A stretch of 64,000 nt of DNA from Pseudoalteromonas sp. 3D05 (GTDB lineage Bacteria; Pseudomonadota; Gammaproteobacteria; Enterobacterales; Alteromonadaceae): the NCBI RefSeq assembly GCF_002723455.1, contig NZ_PDUS01000013.1, positions 1 to 64,000 on the forward strand. The letters run 5' to 3'. The notes beneath the pieces were generated by a model. That model was not told the origin of the DNA. It did not search any database and worked only from the letters and a program-made list of their open reading frames with translations. How positions within the stretch are numbered: position 1 is the stretch's first letter; every line of letters starts with the position of its first letter. Positions 1 through 8,819 of the stretch are shown here, one piece after another. A program made the position numbers and the translations under genes.

Positions 1-47
1 ATAGATTTATTATCCAAAGTACAGGTTAGCGAGGTTTACAAACAGCA

Positions 48-70
48 AAAAGGCCGCAATTGCGGCCTTT
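48..70 (-). terminator. Rho-independent terminator of the DUF885 gene
   Basis: A perfect stem (AAAGGCCGCAA on one arm) is followed by a T-run when read on the minus strand. It lies about 20 nt past the stop codon of the DUF885 lipoprotein gene, so it most likely ends that transcript. Confidence 0.8.
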
Positions 71-91
71 AATATACGTATACAGGTGTTG

Positions 92-1924
92 TTAAGCAGC
101 TGATTTACTTGCAACCCATTGGTCAACAAATGTTTCTAGTACGTTTAATGGTACTGCACCATTTTTTAGTACAACGTCATGGAATTCACGAATATCAAAC
201 TTGTCACCAAGTTTCACTTTCGCAGCTTCACGTAGCTCTAAAATCTTAAGCATACCTACTTTGTAGGCTGTTGCTTGTGAAGGCATTACAACGTGACGTT
301 CAACCATTTTTACGCCATCTGAGGTCGCGTTTGGTGTGTTATTCACGTAATAGTCGATACCTTGTTGGCGAGTCCACTTCATTTCGTGGATACCGGTATC
401 TACAACTAATCGACATGCACGCCATAGTTCCATAGCAAGACGACCGAAATCTGAATATGGGTCTTCATACAGGCCCATTTCTTTTGGTACTAATTCAGAG
501 TATAAACCCCAGCCTTCAATGTACGCTGTGTAGCCACCGAATTTACGGAATTTAGGCACACCCTCTAGCTCTTGTGAAATAGCTATTTGCATGTGATGGC
601 CAGGCATACCTTCATGATAAGCAAGTGCTTCCATTTGGTACGTTGGCATTGCTTCCATATCATAGAGGTTTGCGTAGTAAATACCAGGGCGTGAACCATC
701 TGGTGCAGGTTGCTGATAGAATGCTTTACCTGCAGCTTTTTCACGGAATGCTTCAACTGCTTTTACTTTTAAATCAGCTTTTGGCTTAACAATGAAAAGC
801 TCGTCTAAACGCGTCTTCATGTTATCGATCATTGCAGTTGCTTCATCAAGGTAGCGTTGCTTACCTTCAGCTGTATTCGGGTAATAAAATTGTTTGTCAG
901 TTTTCATAAACTGCATAAACGCTTTTAAATCACCTTTAAAACCGACTTTGTCTTTGATTTCACGCATTTCATCATGAATACGAGACACTTCAGCTAGGCC
1001 TATAGTGTGGATTTCTTTTGCTGTTAGGTCAGTCGTTGTTGTACGTGCTAATGCGTTGTTGTAGAACGCTTCACCATCAGGGAATTTCCATGCACCATCG
1101 CGGTCGTCAGCACGTTTTTCAAGCTGCGCTAAGTAATTAATAAGCTTAGAGTAAGACGGCTTTATAGCTGACTTAAGTGCTGCTTCAGCATCGCTGATCA
1201 GGCTATCTTTCTCTGCTTGATCGATTTCTAGTGCGTCTACTTTACGCTTAAAGTCAGCAAGTAACGTCGAATCTTCGCCTTTTTCAAATGGCGCGCCAAC
1301 AATGATGTTTTTGCTTGAGTCAATCACATGTGGAAACACAAACTTAGGCGCAATAATGCCTTTGTCAGCGCGTGTTTCTAAATCTTTAATTAACTGATCG
1401 ATAACGGTTGTTACACCGTTCAGACGCGAGATATACGCTTTAGCATCTGATAAGTCAGACACTTGATGCTGGTTTATCATAAACGCAGGGATCATCGAGT
1501 GAACACCAAACATTTGGTTCACTGGGTAATTATGGTAGCGCCACTTAAAATCAGCGATGCTGTTTTCAAGGTCTTGTTTTTTAAGGTCGTAGCTTACTTT
1601 CGTATTTTCATCGAGTAGGTCACGGTTAATCGCATTTAATGCTACCAAGTCGTCTTTAGTTTGCTGAAGATCTTTAAGTGCTTTTTCTTCGCTGCCATCA
1701 TCCCATTTATCGTAATCTTTTTTGATACCCATGTAGGTTTGATAAATAGGACTGCTCATCACATCACGGTTAAATGTATCTTCAAAAAACGCATTGGCTT
1801 TGTCAATTTCGCTTTGAACAGGTTGCACTTGAACTGTTTGAGTGCTTTTTTGCTCAGTCATTTGCTGGCAGCCACCTAGCAGTGCAATACTCACTGCGGC
1901 AGCGATAAAGGTAAGTTTACGCAT
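92..1924 (-). CDS. DUF885-family lipoprotein, putative zinc peptidase
   Basis: This encodes about 610 residues. The N-terminus is a lipoprotein signal with lipobox LLGGC (Cys19), so the protein should be membrane-anchored and exported. An HEGMPGHH motif at residues 437-444 is the expected zinc-site motif of DUF885 proteins, a family of putative metallopeptidases whose substrates are mostly unknown. I chose the ATG at 1924 over an in-frame start 27 nt upstream because it has a good ribosome site (AAGGGAAAAC) and places the signal peptide at the very N-terminus. It lies 82 nt after hemW and has its own terminator. The family call is firm; the substrate is not known. Confidence 0.88.
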   Translation of the reverse strand: MRKLTFIAAAVSIALLGGCQQMTEQKSTQTVQVQPVQSEIDKANAFFEDTFNRDVMSSPIYQTYMGIKKDYDKWDDGSEEKALKDLQQTKDDLVALNAINRDLLDENTKVSYDLKKQDLENSIADFKWRYHNYPVNQMFGVHSMIPAFMINQHQVSDLSDAKAYISRLNGVTTVIDQLIKDLETRADKGIIAPKFVFPHVIDSSKNIIVGAPFEKGEDSTLLADFKRKVDALEIDQAEKDSLISDAEAALKSAIKPSYSKLINYLAQLEKRADDRDGAWKFPDGEAFYNNALARTTTTDLTAKEIHTIGLAEVSRIHDEMREIKDKVGFKGDLKAFMQFMKTDKQFYYPNTAEGKQRYLDEATAMIDNMKTRLDELFIVKPKADLKVKAVEAFREKAAGKAFYQQPAPDGSRPGIYYANLYDMEAMPTYQMEALAYHEGMPGHHMQIAISQELEGVPKFRKFGGYTAYIEGWGLYSELVPKEMGLYEDPYSDFGRLAMELWRACRLVVDTGIHEMKWTRQQGIDYYVNNTPNATSDGVKMVERHVVMPSQATAYKVGMLKILELREAAKVKLGDKFDIREFHDVVLKNGAVPLNVLETFVDQWVASKSAA

Positions 1925-2006
1925 GTTTTCCCTTTTGTTGTTAGAAACCAATAAAGGTTATAAATTAATTATTATTAGTATGAGGCGACAAGCTTTACGC
2001 TCGCCA

Positions 2007-3143
2007 CTACACAAACAATTCTAGCAGGTCATTTAAAAAACGGTGACCTTTTTGGCTTACTTGCCAGTAGTTGTCCATATCAATAAGTAAGCCCTTATTT
2101 ATCGCTTTGTTCAAGGCTTGCGACTGATTTTGTAGCGATAAATTTGTAAGTGCATGTAAATCACTTTTAGGGCAGGCTTCGAAAAGTCTAAAACGATTCA
2201 TAAAGTATTCAAAAGGTAAGTCGTCTTTTTCAACCGTCCACTGCTTAAATAAATAAGGTTTTGCCAAGTCCATGTAGCCACGTGGATGTTTTACTTTCAT
2301 CGTACGTGTGATTTCCCCTGAGGCTGTATCAGTAACTTTACCATGTGCGCCGCAGCCTATTCCTAAATAGTCGCCAAAGCGCCAATAATTCAAGTTATGT
2401 TGGCATTGATAACCCGGTTTTGCATAGCCTGAAATTTCATATTGTTGGTAACCTGCATCAGCTAGTAAAGCTTGACCCTGCTCTTGGATATCCCACAATG
2501 TGTCGTCAGGTGGAAGAGTGGGGGGTTTTGAAGCAAATTGGGTATTGGCTTCAATAGTCAATTGATACCATGATATGTGGGGAGGATTTAATGCAATGAC
2601 TTTTTTTAAGTCGCTAAGCGCGTCGTCTAAGGATTGTCCTGGAAGGCCATGCATAAGGTCGAGGTTAAAACTATTTAAACCAGCTTCATGGGCTTGCTGT
2701 GCAGCATAAACGGCTTCATCAGCACCATGAATTCGACCAAGCGCTTTGAGCTTGTCGTTTTGCATGCTTTGCACACCAATCGAGATACGATTAATACCTG
2801 CCGCGACGTATTCTTTAAAGCGGCCTGTTTCAACGGTCCCCGGGTTTGCTTCTAAGGTGATTTCACAGTTGTCTGCTAAACCAATTAACGAGTCAACAGC
2901 ATTTAATAAGCTCACATACGCGTTACCCGTTAGTAAGCTGGGTGTGCCACCGCCGATAAAGATAGAATGAATTTTACGCCCCTGCACTAAATGCAAATCG
3001 GTCTTTAGATCGTCAATTAAATGCTGAACATATTCTTTTTCAGGAATATCACCTTTTTGGCCATGGCTATTAAAGTCACAATATGGGCACTTTTGCACGC
3101 ACCAAGGTACGTGCACGTATAAACTTAAAGGGGGTAATTTCAC
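2007..3143 (-). CDS. hemW: HemW-like radical SAM protein
   Basis: This encodes 378 residues, the usual HemW length. The radical SAM cluster motif CxxxCxxC is present (Cys15, Cys19, Cys22, in [11 protein letters not shown]), followed by the IFIGGGTPS motif and a C-terminal HemW-type domain. Members were long annotated as oxygen-independent coproporphyrinogen oxidases but are now regarded as heme-binding or heme-chaperone proteins. The start overlaps the rdgB stop by 4 nt, so the two are translationally coupled. The pairing rdgB-hemW is conserved across gammaproteobacteria. Confidence 0.95.
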   Translation of the reverse strand: MKLPPLSLYVHVPWCVQKCPYCDFNSHGQKGDIPEKEYVQHLIDDLKTDLHLVQGRKIHSIFIGGGTPSLLTGNAYVSLLNAVDSLIGLADNCEITLEANPGTVETGRFKEYVAAGINRISIGVQSMQNDKLKALGRIHGADEAVYAAQQAHEAGLNSFNLDLMHGLPGQSLDDALSDLKKVIALNPPHISWYQLTIEANTQFASKPPTLPPDDTLWDIQEQGQALLADAGYQQYEISGYAKPGYQCQHNLNYWRFGDYLGIGCGAHGKVTDTASGEITRTMKVKHPRGYMDLAKPYLFKQWTVEKDDLPFEYFMNRFRLFEACPKSDLHALTNLSLQNQSQALNKAINKGLLIDMDNYWQVSQKGHRFLNDLLELFV

Positions 3144-3739
3144 AGGCCGCCTTTAAGTTTAAGCTCTGATAATAGAGAGTTTAATGCTTGGCCACGGTGA
3201 CTGATGGCATTTTTTTGCTCTTTGGTTAGTTGTGCGCTGGTACAATCAAGTTCAGAGACATAAAAAATGGGGTCGTAGCCAAAGCCACCTTGACCATCTT
3301 GGGCTTGTGTTATTTGACCTTCCCAACTTGCACTGCAAATAAGAGGTGTAGGGTCATCGCTATGGCGCATTAGTACCAATACACACCAAAATCGAGCGCT
3401 ACGAATAGGGTTATCACCTAACTCAATTAAAAGCTTGTCGATATTGTCTTGGTCAGTGGCATCGTCCCCGGCGAAGCGAGCAGAGTATACGCCCGGAGCA
3501 CCGTTTAGTGCATCTACTTCTAAACCTGAATCATCAGCAATAGCGGGTAATCCGGTTACTTTTGCTGCATGACGGGCTTTAATTATGGCATTTTCAACAA
3601 ACGTCGTGCCGGTTTCTGGCACACTAGAAACGTTAAAGTCACTTTGCGGGACTACGTTAATATCGAGTGGGCTGAGCATCTGTGCTAGTTCTTTAACCTT
3701 TCCTTGGTTACCTGTGGCTAAAACTAAGGTTTTTGTCAT
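3140..3739 (-). CDS. rdgB: XTP/dITP pyrophosphatase (RdgB/HAM1)
   Basis: This encodes 199 residues. It removes non-canonical purine triphosphates (dITP, XTP) from the nucleotide pool by hydrolysis to the monophosphate and pyrophosphate. The N-terminal [12 protein letters not shown] motif, the central [11 protein letters not shown] motif and the C-terminal FGYDPIF and SHRGQAL motifs are all intact. It sits 3 nt after the DUF4426 gene and overlaps hemW by 4 nt, so the three are surely co-transcribed. Confidence 0.96.
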   Translation of the reverse strand: MTKTLVLATGNQGKVKELAQMLSPLDINVVPQSDFNVSSVPETGTTFVENAIIKARHAAKVTGLPAIADDSGLEVDALNGAPGVYSARFAGDDATDQDNIDKLLIELGDNPIRSARFWCVLVLMRHSDDPTPLICSASWEGQITQAQDGQGGFGYDPIFYVSELDCTSAQLTKEQKNAISHRGQALNSLLSELKLKGGL

Positions 3740-3742
3740 GAT

Positions 3743-4186
3743 TTAATCTACATAAAATTTTTGTTGAAACTGTAACTTTTGAAATTGATTGTTCTGTTTT
3801 ATCTCGATATCGAAACGTAAAATCTCTTCATTAGTAAACTTCACTTGGGCAAGGTAGTAAATAGACTCGCCTTCAATCACTTCTTTAAACGTGAGGGTTT
3901 GTTTATTGCCAAGTAAGTTTTTAGCTGTGCCACTAAGAATAGCGGTTTGTGCGGTTTTATCGGCATTGTTTTTTAAAATCGAAATATTAATAATACCCTT
4001 GTAGTCACTGCGCTCTAAGCCATACGCTTTTGCTATTTGCGGTTGGATAAATGTTGAGGGAAATGCAATGTAATGCACTTGCCAAGGCCCAAGTTCTTTA
4101 TATTGGCCTCCTAGTTGCTGCTCACTATGCGCACTAAACGTGATACCTGCGAATGCAAAAAATAAAATACTAACTAGCTTTTTCAT
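3743..4186 (-). CDS. DUF4426 periplasmic protein
   Basis: This encodes 147 residues with a cleavable-looking signal peptide (about residues 1-21, ending AHS). The body is a single beta-rich domain resembling DUF4426, a family of unknown function usually found between yggT and rdgB in Alteromonadales and Vibrionales. A strong hairpin with a T-run lies immediately upstream, leaving almost no room for a separate promoter. The family assignment rests on length, context and resemblance. Confidence 0.75.
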   Translation of the reverse strand: MKKLVSILFFAFAGITFSAHSEQQLGGQYKELGPWQVHYIAFPSTFIQPQIAKAYGLERSDYKGIINISILKNNADKTAQTAILSGTAKNLLGNKQTLTFKEVIEGESIYYLAQVKFTNEEILRFDIEIKQNNQFQKLQFQQKFYVD

Positions 4187-4197
4187 ATTTAACCTTT

Positions 4198-4219
4198 AAA
4201 AAAGAGGCCTAATGGCCTC
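4198..4219 (-). terminator. Terminator-like hairpin between yggT and the DUF4426 gene
   Basis: On the minus strand a GAGGCC/GGCCTC stem with a four-base loop is followed directly by six T. It falls 16 nt after the yggT stop. The DUF4426 gene's ribosome site (AAAGG) begins right after the T-run, so read-through or an upstream internal promoter is needed for the genes downstream. Confidence 0.7.
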
Positions 4220-4234
4220 AATCATGAAAATGTT

Positions 4235-4768
4235 TTAACCAATTAAATCCATAAAGAGGATTTGACCAAATTGCAGAGCAATTATGAGTACAACTATCGA
4301 TAGGTCAAAGCCACCCAATGGCGGTATTATTCTACGGATTGGTTTCAACATTGGCTCAGTTAACTGATGGAAAACAGCCTCGATAGGGTTGTAACCTTGG
4401 CTTACCCAGCTTAATAAAGCACGAATAATTAGGACCCAAAACATCAGGTTAAGTGCTTCTTTTATTACCGTTACAAAAGCTGATACGAAAACCGTTTGTG
4501 CAGCCCAGCCACCATAAAACAAAAGCATTAAGGTTGAAATTTTTGCTACCGCAACAATAAATGCCAACAACAGCGAGGCTAAGTCTAAGCCACCAAAACC
4601 GGGAATAATTTTGCGTAGTGGGTTAACAGCAAATGAGGTTGCTTTAACAACAAACTGACTCAATGGATTGTAAAAGTCAGCTTTGGCTGTTTGGAGCCAA
4701 AAGCGAAGCAGCACCACCATCAAAAACAGATCAAATACAATCCCGACTAAAAATTGCATGGCATTCAT
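4235..4768 (-). CDS. YggT-family integral membrane protein
   Basis: This encodes 177 residues made of two similar halves, each with hydrophobic spans and a conserved segment (FYNPLSQFVVKATS... and YNPIEAVFHQLTEP...) followed by R+IIP. The duplicated half is typical of YggT proteins, inner-membrane proteins of poorly known function linked in some studies to osmotic stress and, in plastids and cyanobacteria, to membrane organisation. In most gammaproteobacteria it directly follows proC; here a 263-bp non-coding block separates them. Confidence 0.92.
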   Translation of the reverse strand: MNAMQFLVGIVFDLFLMVVLLRFWLQTAKADFYNPLSQFVVKATSFAVNPLRKIIPGFGGLDLASLLLAFIVAVAKISTLMLLFYGGWAAQTVFVSAFVTVIKEALNLMFWVLIIRALLSWVSQGYNPIEAVFHQLTEPMLKPIRRIIPPLGGFDLSIVVLIIALQFGQILFMDLIG

Positions 4769-4800
4769 AATTTACCTCGAAAAATGAGCGTTATCGCTTA

Positions 4801-5063
4801 GGGTCAGTTGACCTTCACGGATTAAAATTTGTTCAAGCTAAGGGCGGTTCAATCGCAGCGCCAAGTTTGTAACTTAGTGGACTAAGTAAAAACCGAGCTA
4901 CAAAGAGTAAATCGCCCCGAGGCAGAACCTTTCGGGCAGCGTCTATTTGGCATTAATACTGCGTTTAACTTATTTATGATGAACAACCACACAACATAGG
5001 CGCGGCCTTATCTAAATACCAAACAGACTGGTGTAAATTCAACCTAAAAAGGTCAATAGGTCC
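4801..5063. repeat. Candidate MITE-like or dispersed intergenic element between proC and yggT
   Basis: The non-coding block starts GGGTCAGTTGACCTT (4801-4815) and ends AAGGTCAATAGGTCC (5049-5063), which are imperfect inverted repeats sharing TTGACCTT/AAGGTCAA. Inside are an ACTTAGT/ACTAAGT stem (4872-4887) and a CCCGA/TCGGG stem (about 4916-4936). No open frame is convincing. It interrupts a gene pair that is normally contiguous. That it is a genome-wide repeat is inference; no second copy is in this window. Confidence 0.5.
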
Positions 5064-5066
5064 TAG

Positions 5067-5888
5067 TTAAAGTTCTTGTTCCATTTGTTCTGCGCGAGCA
5101 ATACAAGCATCCATTGCATCTGCAACGGTACCTGTTAGACCTTGCTCTTTTAAGTGCTCAACAGCAGCATGCGTTGTGCCACCTTTCGAAGTAACATTGG
5201 CACGCAGTTGCGAAATACTGATATCAGGCTGCGATAAAGCCATTTCTGCGGCACCTAATGCGGTTTGTTGCACTAAACGGCGCGCATCGTCATCACTAAA
5301 GCCCAAGGCTTTTGCTTTTTCTTCGATGGCTTCCATGAATAAAAAGAAGTAAGCAGGCGATGAGCCGGTCACGGCAATGATATTGTTTATTTCAGACTCT
5401 TGTTCAACCCAAACCGCAATACCTGTGCACTCAAAGACCTGTTGTACAAAGTCATGTTCGTCAGCCGTTTCATCTGCGCCGAACAAACCTGATACACCAC
5501 GACCAAGTAAAGAAGGGGTGTTAGGCATACAGCGCACCATTTTCACTTTTTGGCCAAGCATTTCACGTAATCGATTAACTGTTAAGCCTGCTGCAACAGA
5601 GATAAACAGTTTATCACTAAAGTCCACACCCGAATCTTGGAAAGATTGGCATAAGTCGCCCATCATTTGTGGCTTAACGGATAACACAATTACATCGGCA
5701 TCACGCAGTGCTGCGTTGTTGTCGGCGGTGGTTTTAACCCCGAAGTCTGCTGCTACCTTAGCGAGTTTTTCTTGGTTTCTGTTTGTCGCAATGATATTCG
5801 ATGCTGCAAACCCATTTTTAACCATGCCACCAATAATGGCATAGCTCATATTACCTGTGCCTATGAACGCAATTGTTTTATCTGTCAT
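5067..5888 (-). CDS. proC: Pyrroline-5-carboxylate reductase
   Basis: This encodes 273 residues. It catalyses the last step of proline synthesis, the NAD(P)H-dependent reduction of 1-pyrroline-5-carboxylate. The N-terminal Rossmann motif IAFIGTGNMSYAIIGG and the C-terminal dimerisation and active-site region (GSSPAYFFLFMEA, TSKGGTTHAA) are intact. It follows yggS by 15 nt on the same strand, the usual yggS-proC arrangement. Confidence 0.97.
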   Translation of the reverse strand: MTDKTIAFIGTGNMSYAIIGGMVKNGFAASNIIATNRNQEKLAKVAADFGVKTTADNNAALRDADVIVLSVKPQMMGDLCQSFQDSGVDFSDKLFISVAAGLTVNRLREMLGQKVKMVRCMPNTPSLLGRGVSGLFGADETADEHDFVQQVFECTGIAVWVEQESEINNIIAVTGSSPAYFFLFMEAIEEKAKALGFSDDDARRLVQQTALGAAEMALSQPDISISQLRANVTSKGGTTHAAVEHLKEQGLTGTVADAMDACIARAEQMEQEL

Positions 5889-5903
5889 ACTTTAGTTATC
5901 ACC

Positions 5904-6617
5904 TTAGCTTCGTTGGCCAAAAATATCCGTGCCGATCCGTACCATGGTCGAGCCTGCAGCAATTGCTGCTTCTACATCACCACTCATACCCATCGACAAG
6001 GTGTCTATTTGAGGATATAAGGCCTTAAGTCTATCAAAGCAAGTCGCTAATTGCTCAAAATATTGTGTTTGCTGCTGTGAATCGTCAGTTTTTGCGGGGA
6101 TAGCCATGATTCCACGTAACGTTAAATTTGCGCAATCATCAACATATTTAGCTAAATCCATAAGCTCGTCAGGGTGACAGCCCGATTTAGCTGGTTCTAA
6201 ACTTATATTTACTTGAATTAATACGTTCAGTGGTGGTCTATTTTCTGGGCGTTGATCATTTAAGCGTTTAGCAATTTTTTCACGCTCAATGCTTTGCACC
6301 CAATCAAAATGTTTAGCGACCAACGCTGTTTTATTCGATTGAATAGGGCCGATGAAATGCCAAGTTATATCGCTATATTCTTCAAGTTGAATGGCTTTAT
6401 CAACGGCTTCTTGAACATAAGATTCACCAAATTCTCTGTGCCCTTGCTGATAAGCGGCTAAAATGTATTCAGCAGGTTTTGTTTTTGATACCGCAAGTAA
6501 GCTGATATCGTGTTCATTACGGTGGCTTTTTTTTGCCGCATTTACAATTCTTGCATAGGCGGCGTTAAGTCGTTCTGGTATTGTAACCATATAATTATCA
6601 GTTGGTTGTGGAGTCAT
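5904..6617 (-). CDS. yggS: PLP homeostasis protein YggS (PLPBP/COG0325)
   Basis: This encodes 237 residues with an alanine-racemase-like N-terminal barrel fold. The PLP-binding lysine is in LLAVSKTKP (Lys45), and the signature GMSGDVEAAIAAGST near the C-terminus matches the family. It binds pyridoxal phosphate and buffers vitamin B6; no enzymatic activity is established. The start codon is only 2 nt from the divergent pilT start. An internal ATG at 6590 is a possible alternative start, though neither has a strong ribosome site. Confidence 0.94.
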   Translation of the reverse strand: MTPQPTDNYMVTIPERLNAAYARIVNAAKKSHRNEHDISLLAVSKTKPAEYILAAYQQGHREFGESYVQEAVDKAIQLEEYSDITWHFIGPIQSNKTALVAKHFDWVQSIEREKIAKRLNDQRPENRPPLNVLIQVNISLEPAKSGCHPDELMDLAKYVDDCANLTLRGIMAIPAKTDDSQQQTQYFEQLATCFDRLKALYPQIDTLSMGMSGDVEAAIAAGSTMVRIGTDIFGQRS

Positions 6618-6619
6618 AA

Positions 6620-7660
6620 ATGGATATTACCGAATTATTGGCCTTTAGTGTTCAACATAAAGCATCGGATCTGCACTTATCATCAGGTGTTGCCCCTATG
6701 ATCCGTGTCGATGGCGATGTGCGTCGTATAAACATTCCAGCACTGGAAGATAAAGATGTAAACAGCTTAGTTTACGACATTATGAATGATAATCAACGAA
6801 AGGATTACGAGCAAAACCTGGAAGTCGATTTCTCTTTTGAGGTGCCTAATTTAGCGCGTTTTCGTGTTAATGCTTTTAATTCTAACCGGGGGCCTGCTGC
6901 TGTATTTCGTACCATCCCAAGTGAAGTACTGACATTAGACGACTTGGGTGCCCCTGATATATTTAAAACGATTTCAGATAACCCTCGAGGTTTGGTGCTT
7001 GTCACGGGACCAACGGGCTCGGGTAAATCAACGACTTTGGCAGCTATGGTCGATTATATTAATCAAAATAAGCACCACCACATCTTAACGATTGAAGATC
7101 CAATTGAATTTGTCCACGACAATAAACTATCGCTGATCAACCAACGTGAAGTTCATCGCGATACACACAGCTTCTCCAATGCACTGAGAAGTTCGTTACG
7201 TGAAGACCCTGATGTTATTTTGGTAGGGGAATTACGTGACTTAGAAACCATTCGTCTGGCAATGACTGCAGCTGAAACCGGTCACTTAGTGTTTGGTACT
7301 TTGCATACTACTTCTGCGCCAAAAACCATTGACCGTATTATCGATGTGTTCCCGGGTGAAGAAAAAGACATGGTGAGATCCATGCTTTCTGAATCATTAA
7401 GAGCTGTTATATCACAAACCTTACTTAAAAAAGTGGGGGGAGGGCGAGTTGCAGCACACGAGATTATGATAGGCGTACCAGCAATAAGAAACTTAATCCG
7501 AGAGGATAAAATTGCACAAATGTATTCATCAATCCAAACAGGGTCATCTCATGGTATGCAAACCATGGATCAATGTTTAATCAATCTTGTCAATCATGGT
7601 GTTGTTTCCAACGCTGAAGCACGCGCTAAAGCCCAAGATAAAGCTAACTTTGGCGGTTAA
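6620..7660 (+). CDS. pilT: Type IV pilus retraction ATPase PilT
   Basis: This encodes 346 residues, the standard PilT length. An N-terminal PAS-like domain is followed by the ATPase core with Walker A GPTGSGKST (residues 130-138), the Asp box and Walker B region (DPDVILVGELRD) and the His box (TGHLVFGTLHTTSA). The hexamer depolymerises the pilus and powers twitching motility. It is followed by pilU after 27 nt. GGAG within the opposing yggS coding region serves as its ribosome site. Confidence 0.97.
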   Translation: MDITELLAFSVQHKASDLHLSSGVAPMIRVDGDVRRINIPALEDKDVNSLVYDIMNDNQRKDYEQNLEVDFSFEVPNLARFRVNAFNSNRGPAAVFRTIPSEVLTLDDLGAPDIFKTISDNPRGLVLVTGPTGSGKSTTLAAMVDYINQNKHHHILTIEDPIEFVHDNKLSLINQREVHRDTHSFSNALRSSLREDPDVILVGELRDLETIRLAMTAAETGHLVFGTLHTTSAPKTIDRIIDVFPGEEKDMVRSMLSESLRAVISQTLLKKVGGGRVAAHEIMIGVPAIRNLIREDKIAQMYSSIQTGSSHGMQTMDQCLINLVNHGVVSNAEARAKAQDKANFGG

Positions 7661-7687
7661 CCCTTTGCCCATGCAATAAGGAAAAGT

Positions 7688-8815
7688 ATGTCTCACTCTC
7701 TAAATTACTTTTTACAGTTGATGATAGATAAGGAAGGGTCTGATTTATTTGTATCAAGCCAACTACCTGTCAGTGCTAAAATAAATGGTGAGTTGATCGC
7801 CTTAGGCGATGATAAACTTACTGATGAGGAGTCGCTTGCGTTTGTTGAATCAGCGATGAGTGAAAAACAAAAAGCAGAGTTTCATAACTCGAAAGAGTGT
7901 AATTTTGCCATTGCGACGGATGAAGGCCGATTTAGGGTTTCAGCTTTTTGGCAGCGCGATCGTGCAGGCATGGTCATTCGCCGTATCGTAACCCAAATAC
8001 CGGACGTGAACGACCTAGGGCTGCCTTCAACATTGACTGATGTGATCATGGCTAAGCGGGGGTTGGTACTCTTTGTTGGTGGAACTGGAACAGGTAAATC
8101 AACGTCACTAGCTGCACTACTCGGTTATCGTAACCGCAATCAGCGGGGACATATTCTAACAATAGAAGATCCGATCGAATTTGTGCATGAGCACCGTAAG
8201 AGTATTATTACTCAACGTGAGGTCGGTCTTGATACAGATAGCTTTGAATCTGCTTTAAAAAGCTCATTACGCCAAGCTCCTGACGTTATTCTAATCGGTG
8301 AAATTCGCTCACAAGAGACTATGGAATATGCACTTAGTTTTGCGGAGACAGGCCACCTTTGTGTAGCAACGCTGCATGCAAATAACGCCAACCAAGCTAT
8401 TGACCGCATTATGCACTTGGTACCAAAAGAAAAACACGACAAACTCAAATATGATCTATCATTAAATTTACGAGCAATTATTGCACAGCAATTGATCCCA
8501 ACCTCTGATGGCAATGGCCGTGTTGCTGCCATTGAAGTTTTGCTTAATTCTCCGATTGTAGGTGAGCTAATTAAAAAAGGAGATATTGGCGGAATTAAAG
8601 AAGCCATGGCAAAAGCCAAAGATATGGGCATGCAAACGTTCGATCAGGCTTTGTTTGAGCTTTATAAGCAACAACGTATTAATTACGCAGATGCGCTTCA
8701 TCACGCTGATTCACCAAACGACTTACGTTTGATGATTAAACTTAGAAACAATGAACAGCAAGGAGCTGGCTTTTTACAAGGTGTAACCATTGATGGCTTA
8801 GACAACAAAGGTTAG
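7688..8815 (+). CDS. pilU: Type IV pilus retraction ATPase PilU
   Basis: This encodes 375 residues and is a PilT paralogue. Walker A is GGTGTGKST (residues 131-139), and the acidic box (APDVILIGEIRSQ) and His box (TGHLCVATLHANNA) are present. PilU assists PilT-dependent retraction. AAGGAAAAGT precedes the start. The next gene begins 4 nt after its stop, so it is probably in the same transcript. Confidence 0.96.
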   Translation: MSHSLNYFLQLMIDKEGSDLFVSSQLPVSAKINGELIALGDDKLTDEESLAFVESAMSEKQKAEFHNSKECNFAIATDEGRFRVSAFWQRDRAGMVIRRIVTQIPDVNDLGLPSTLTDVIMAKRGLVLFVGGTGTGKSTSLAALLGYRNRNQRGHILTIEDPIEFVHEHRKSIITQREVGLDTDSFESALKSSLRQAPDVILIGEIRSQETMEYALSFAETGHLCVATLHANNANQAIDRIMHLVPKEKHDKLKYDLSLNLRAIIAQQLIPTSDGNGRVAAIEVLLNSPIVGELIKKGDIGGIKEAMAKAKDMGMQTFDQALFELYKQQRINYADALHHADSPNDLRLMIKLRNNEQQGAGFLQGVTIDGLDNKG

Positions 8816-8819
8816 CCGT

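Noticed and set aside
5377..5844. 155-codon plus-strand frame opposite proC
   Set aside because: Antisense to a complete, well-conserved proC gene, with no ribosome site or recognisable domain.
8212..8631. 139-codon minus-strand frame opposite pilU
   Set aside because: It mirrors the conserved ATPase core and has no independent support.
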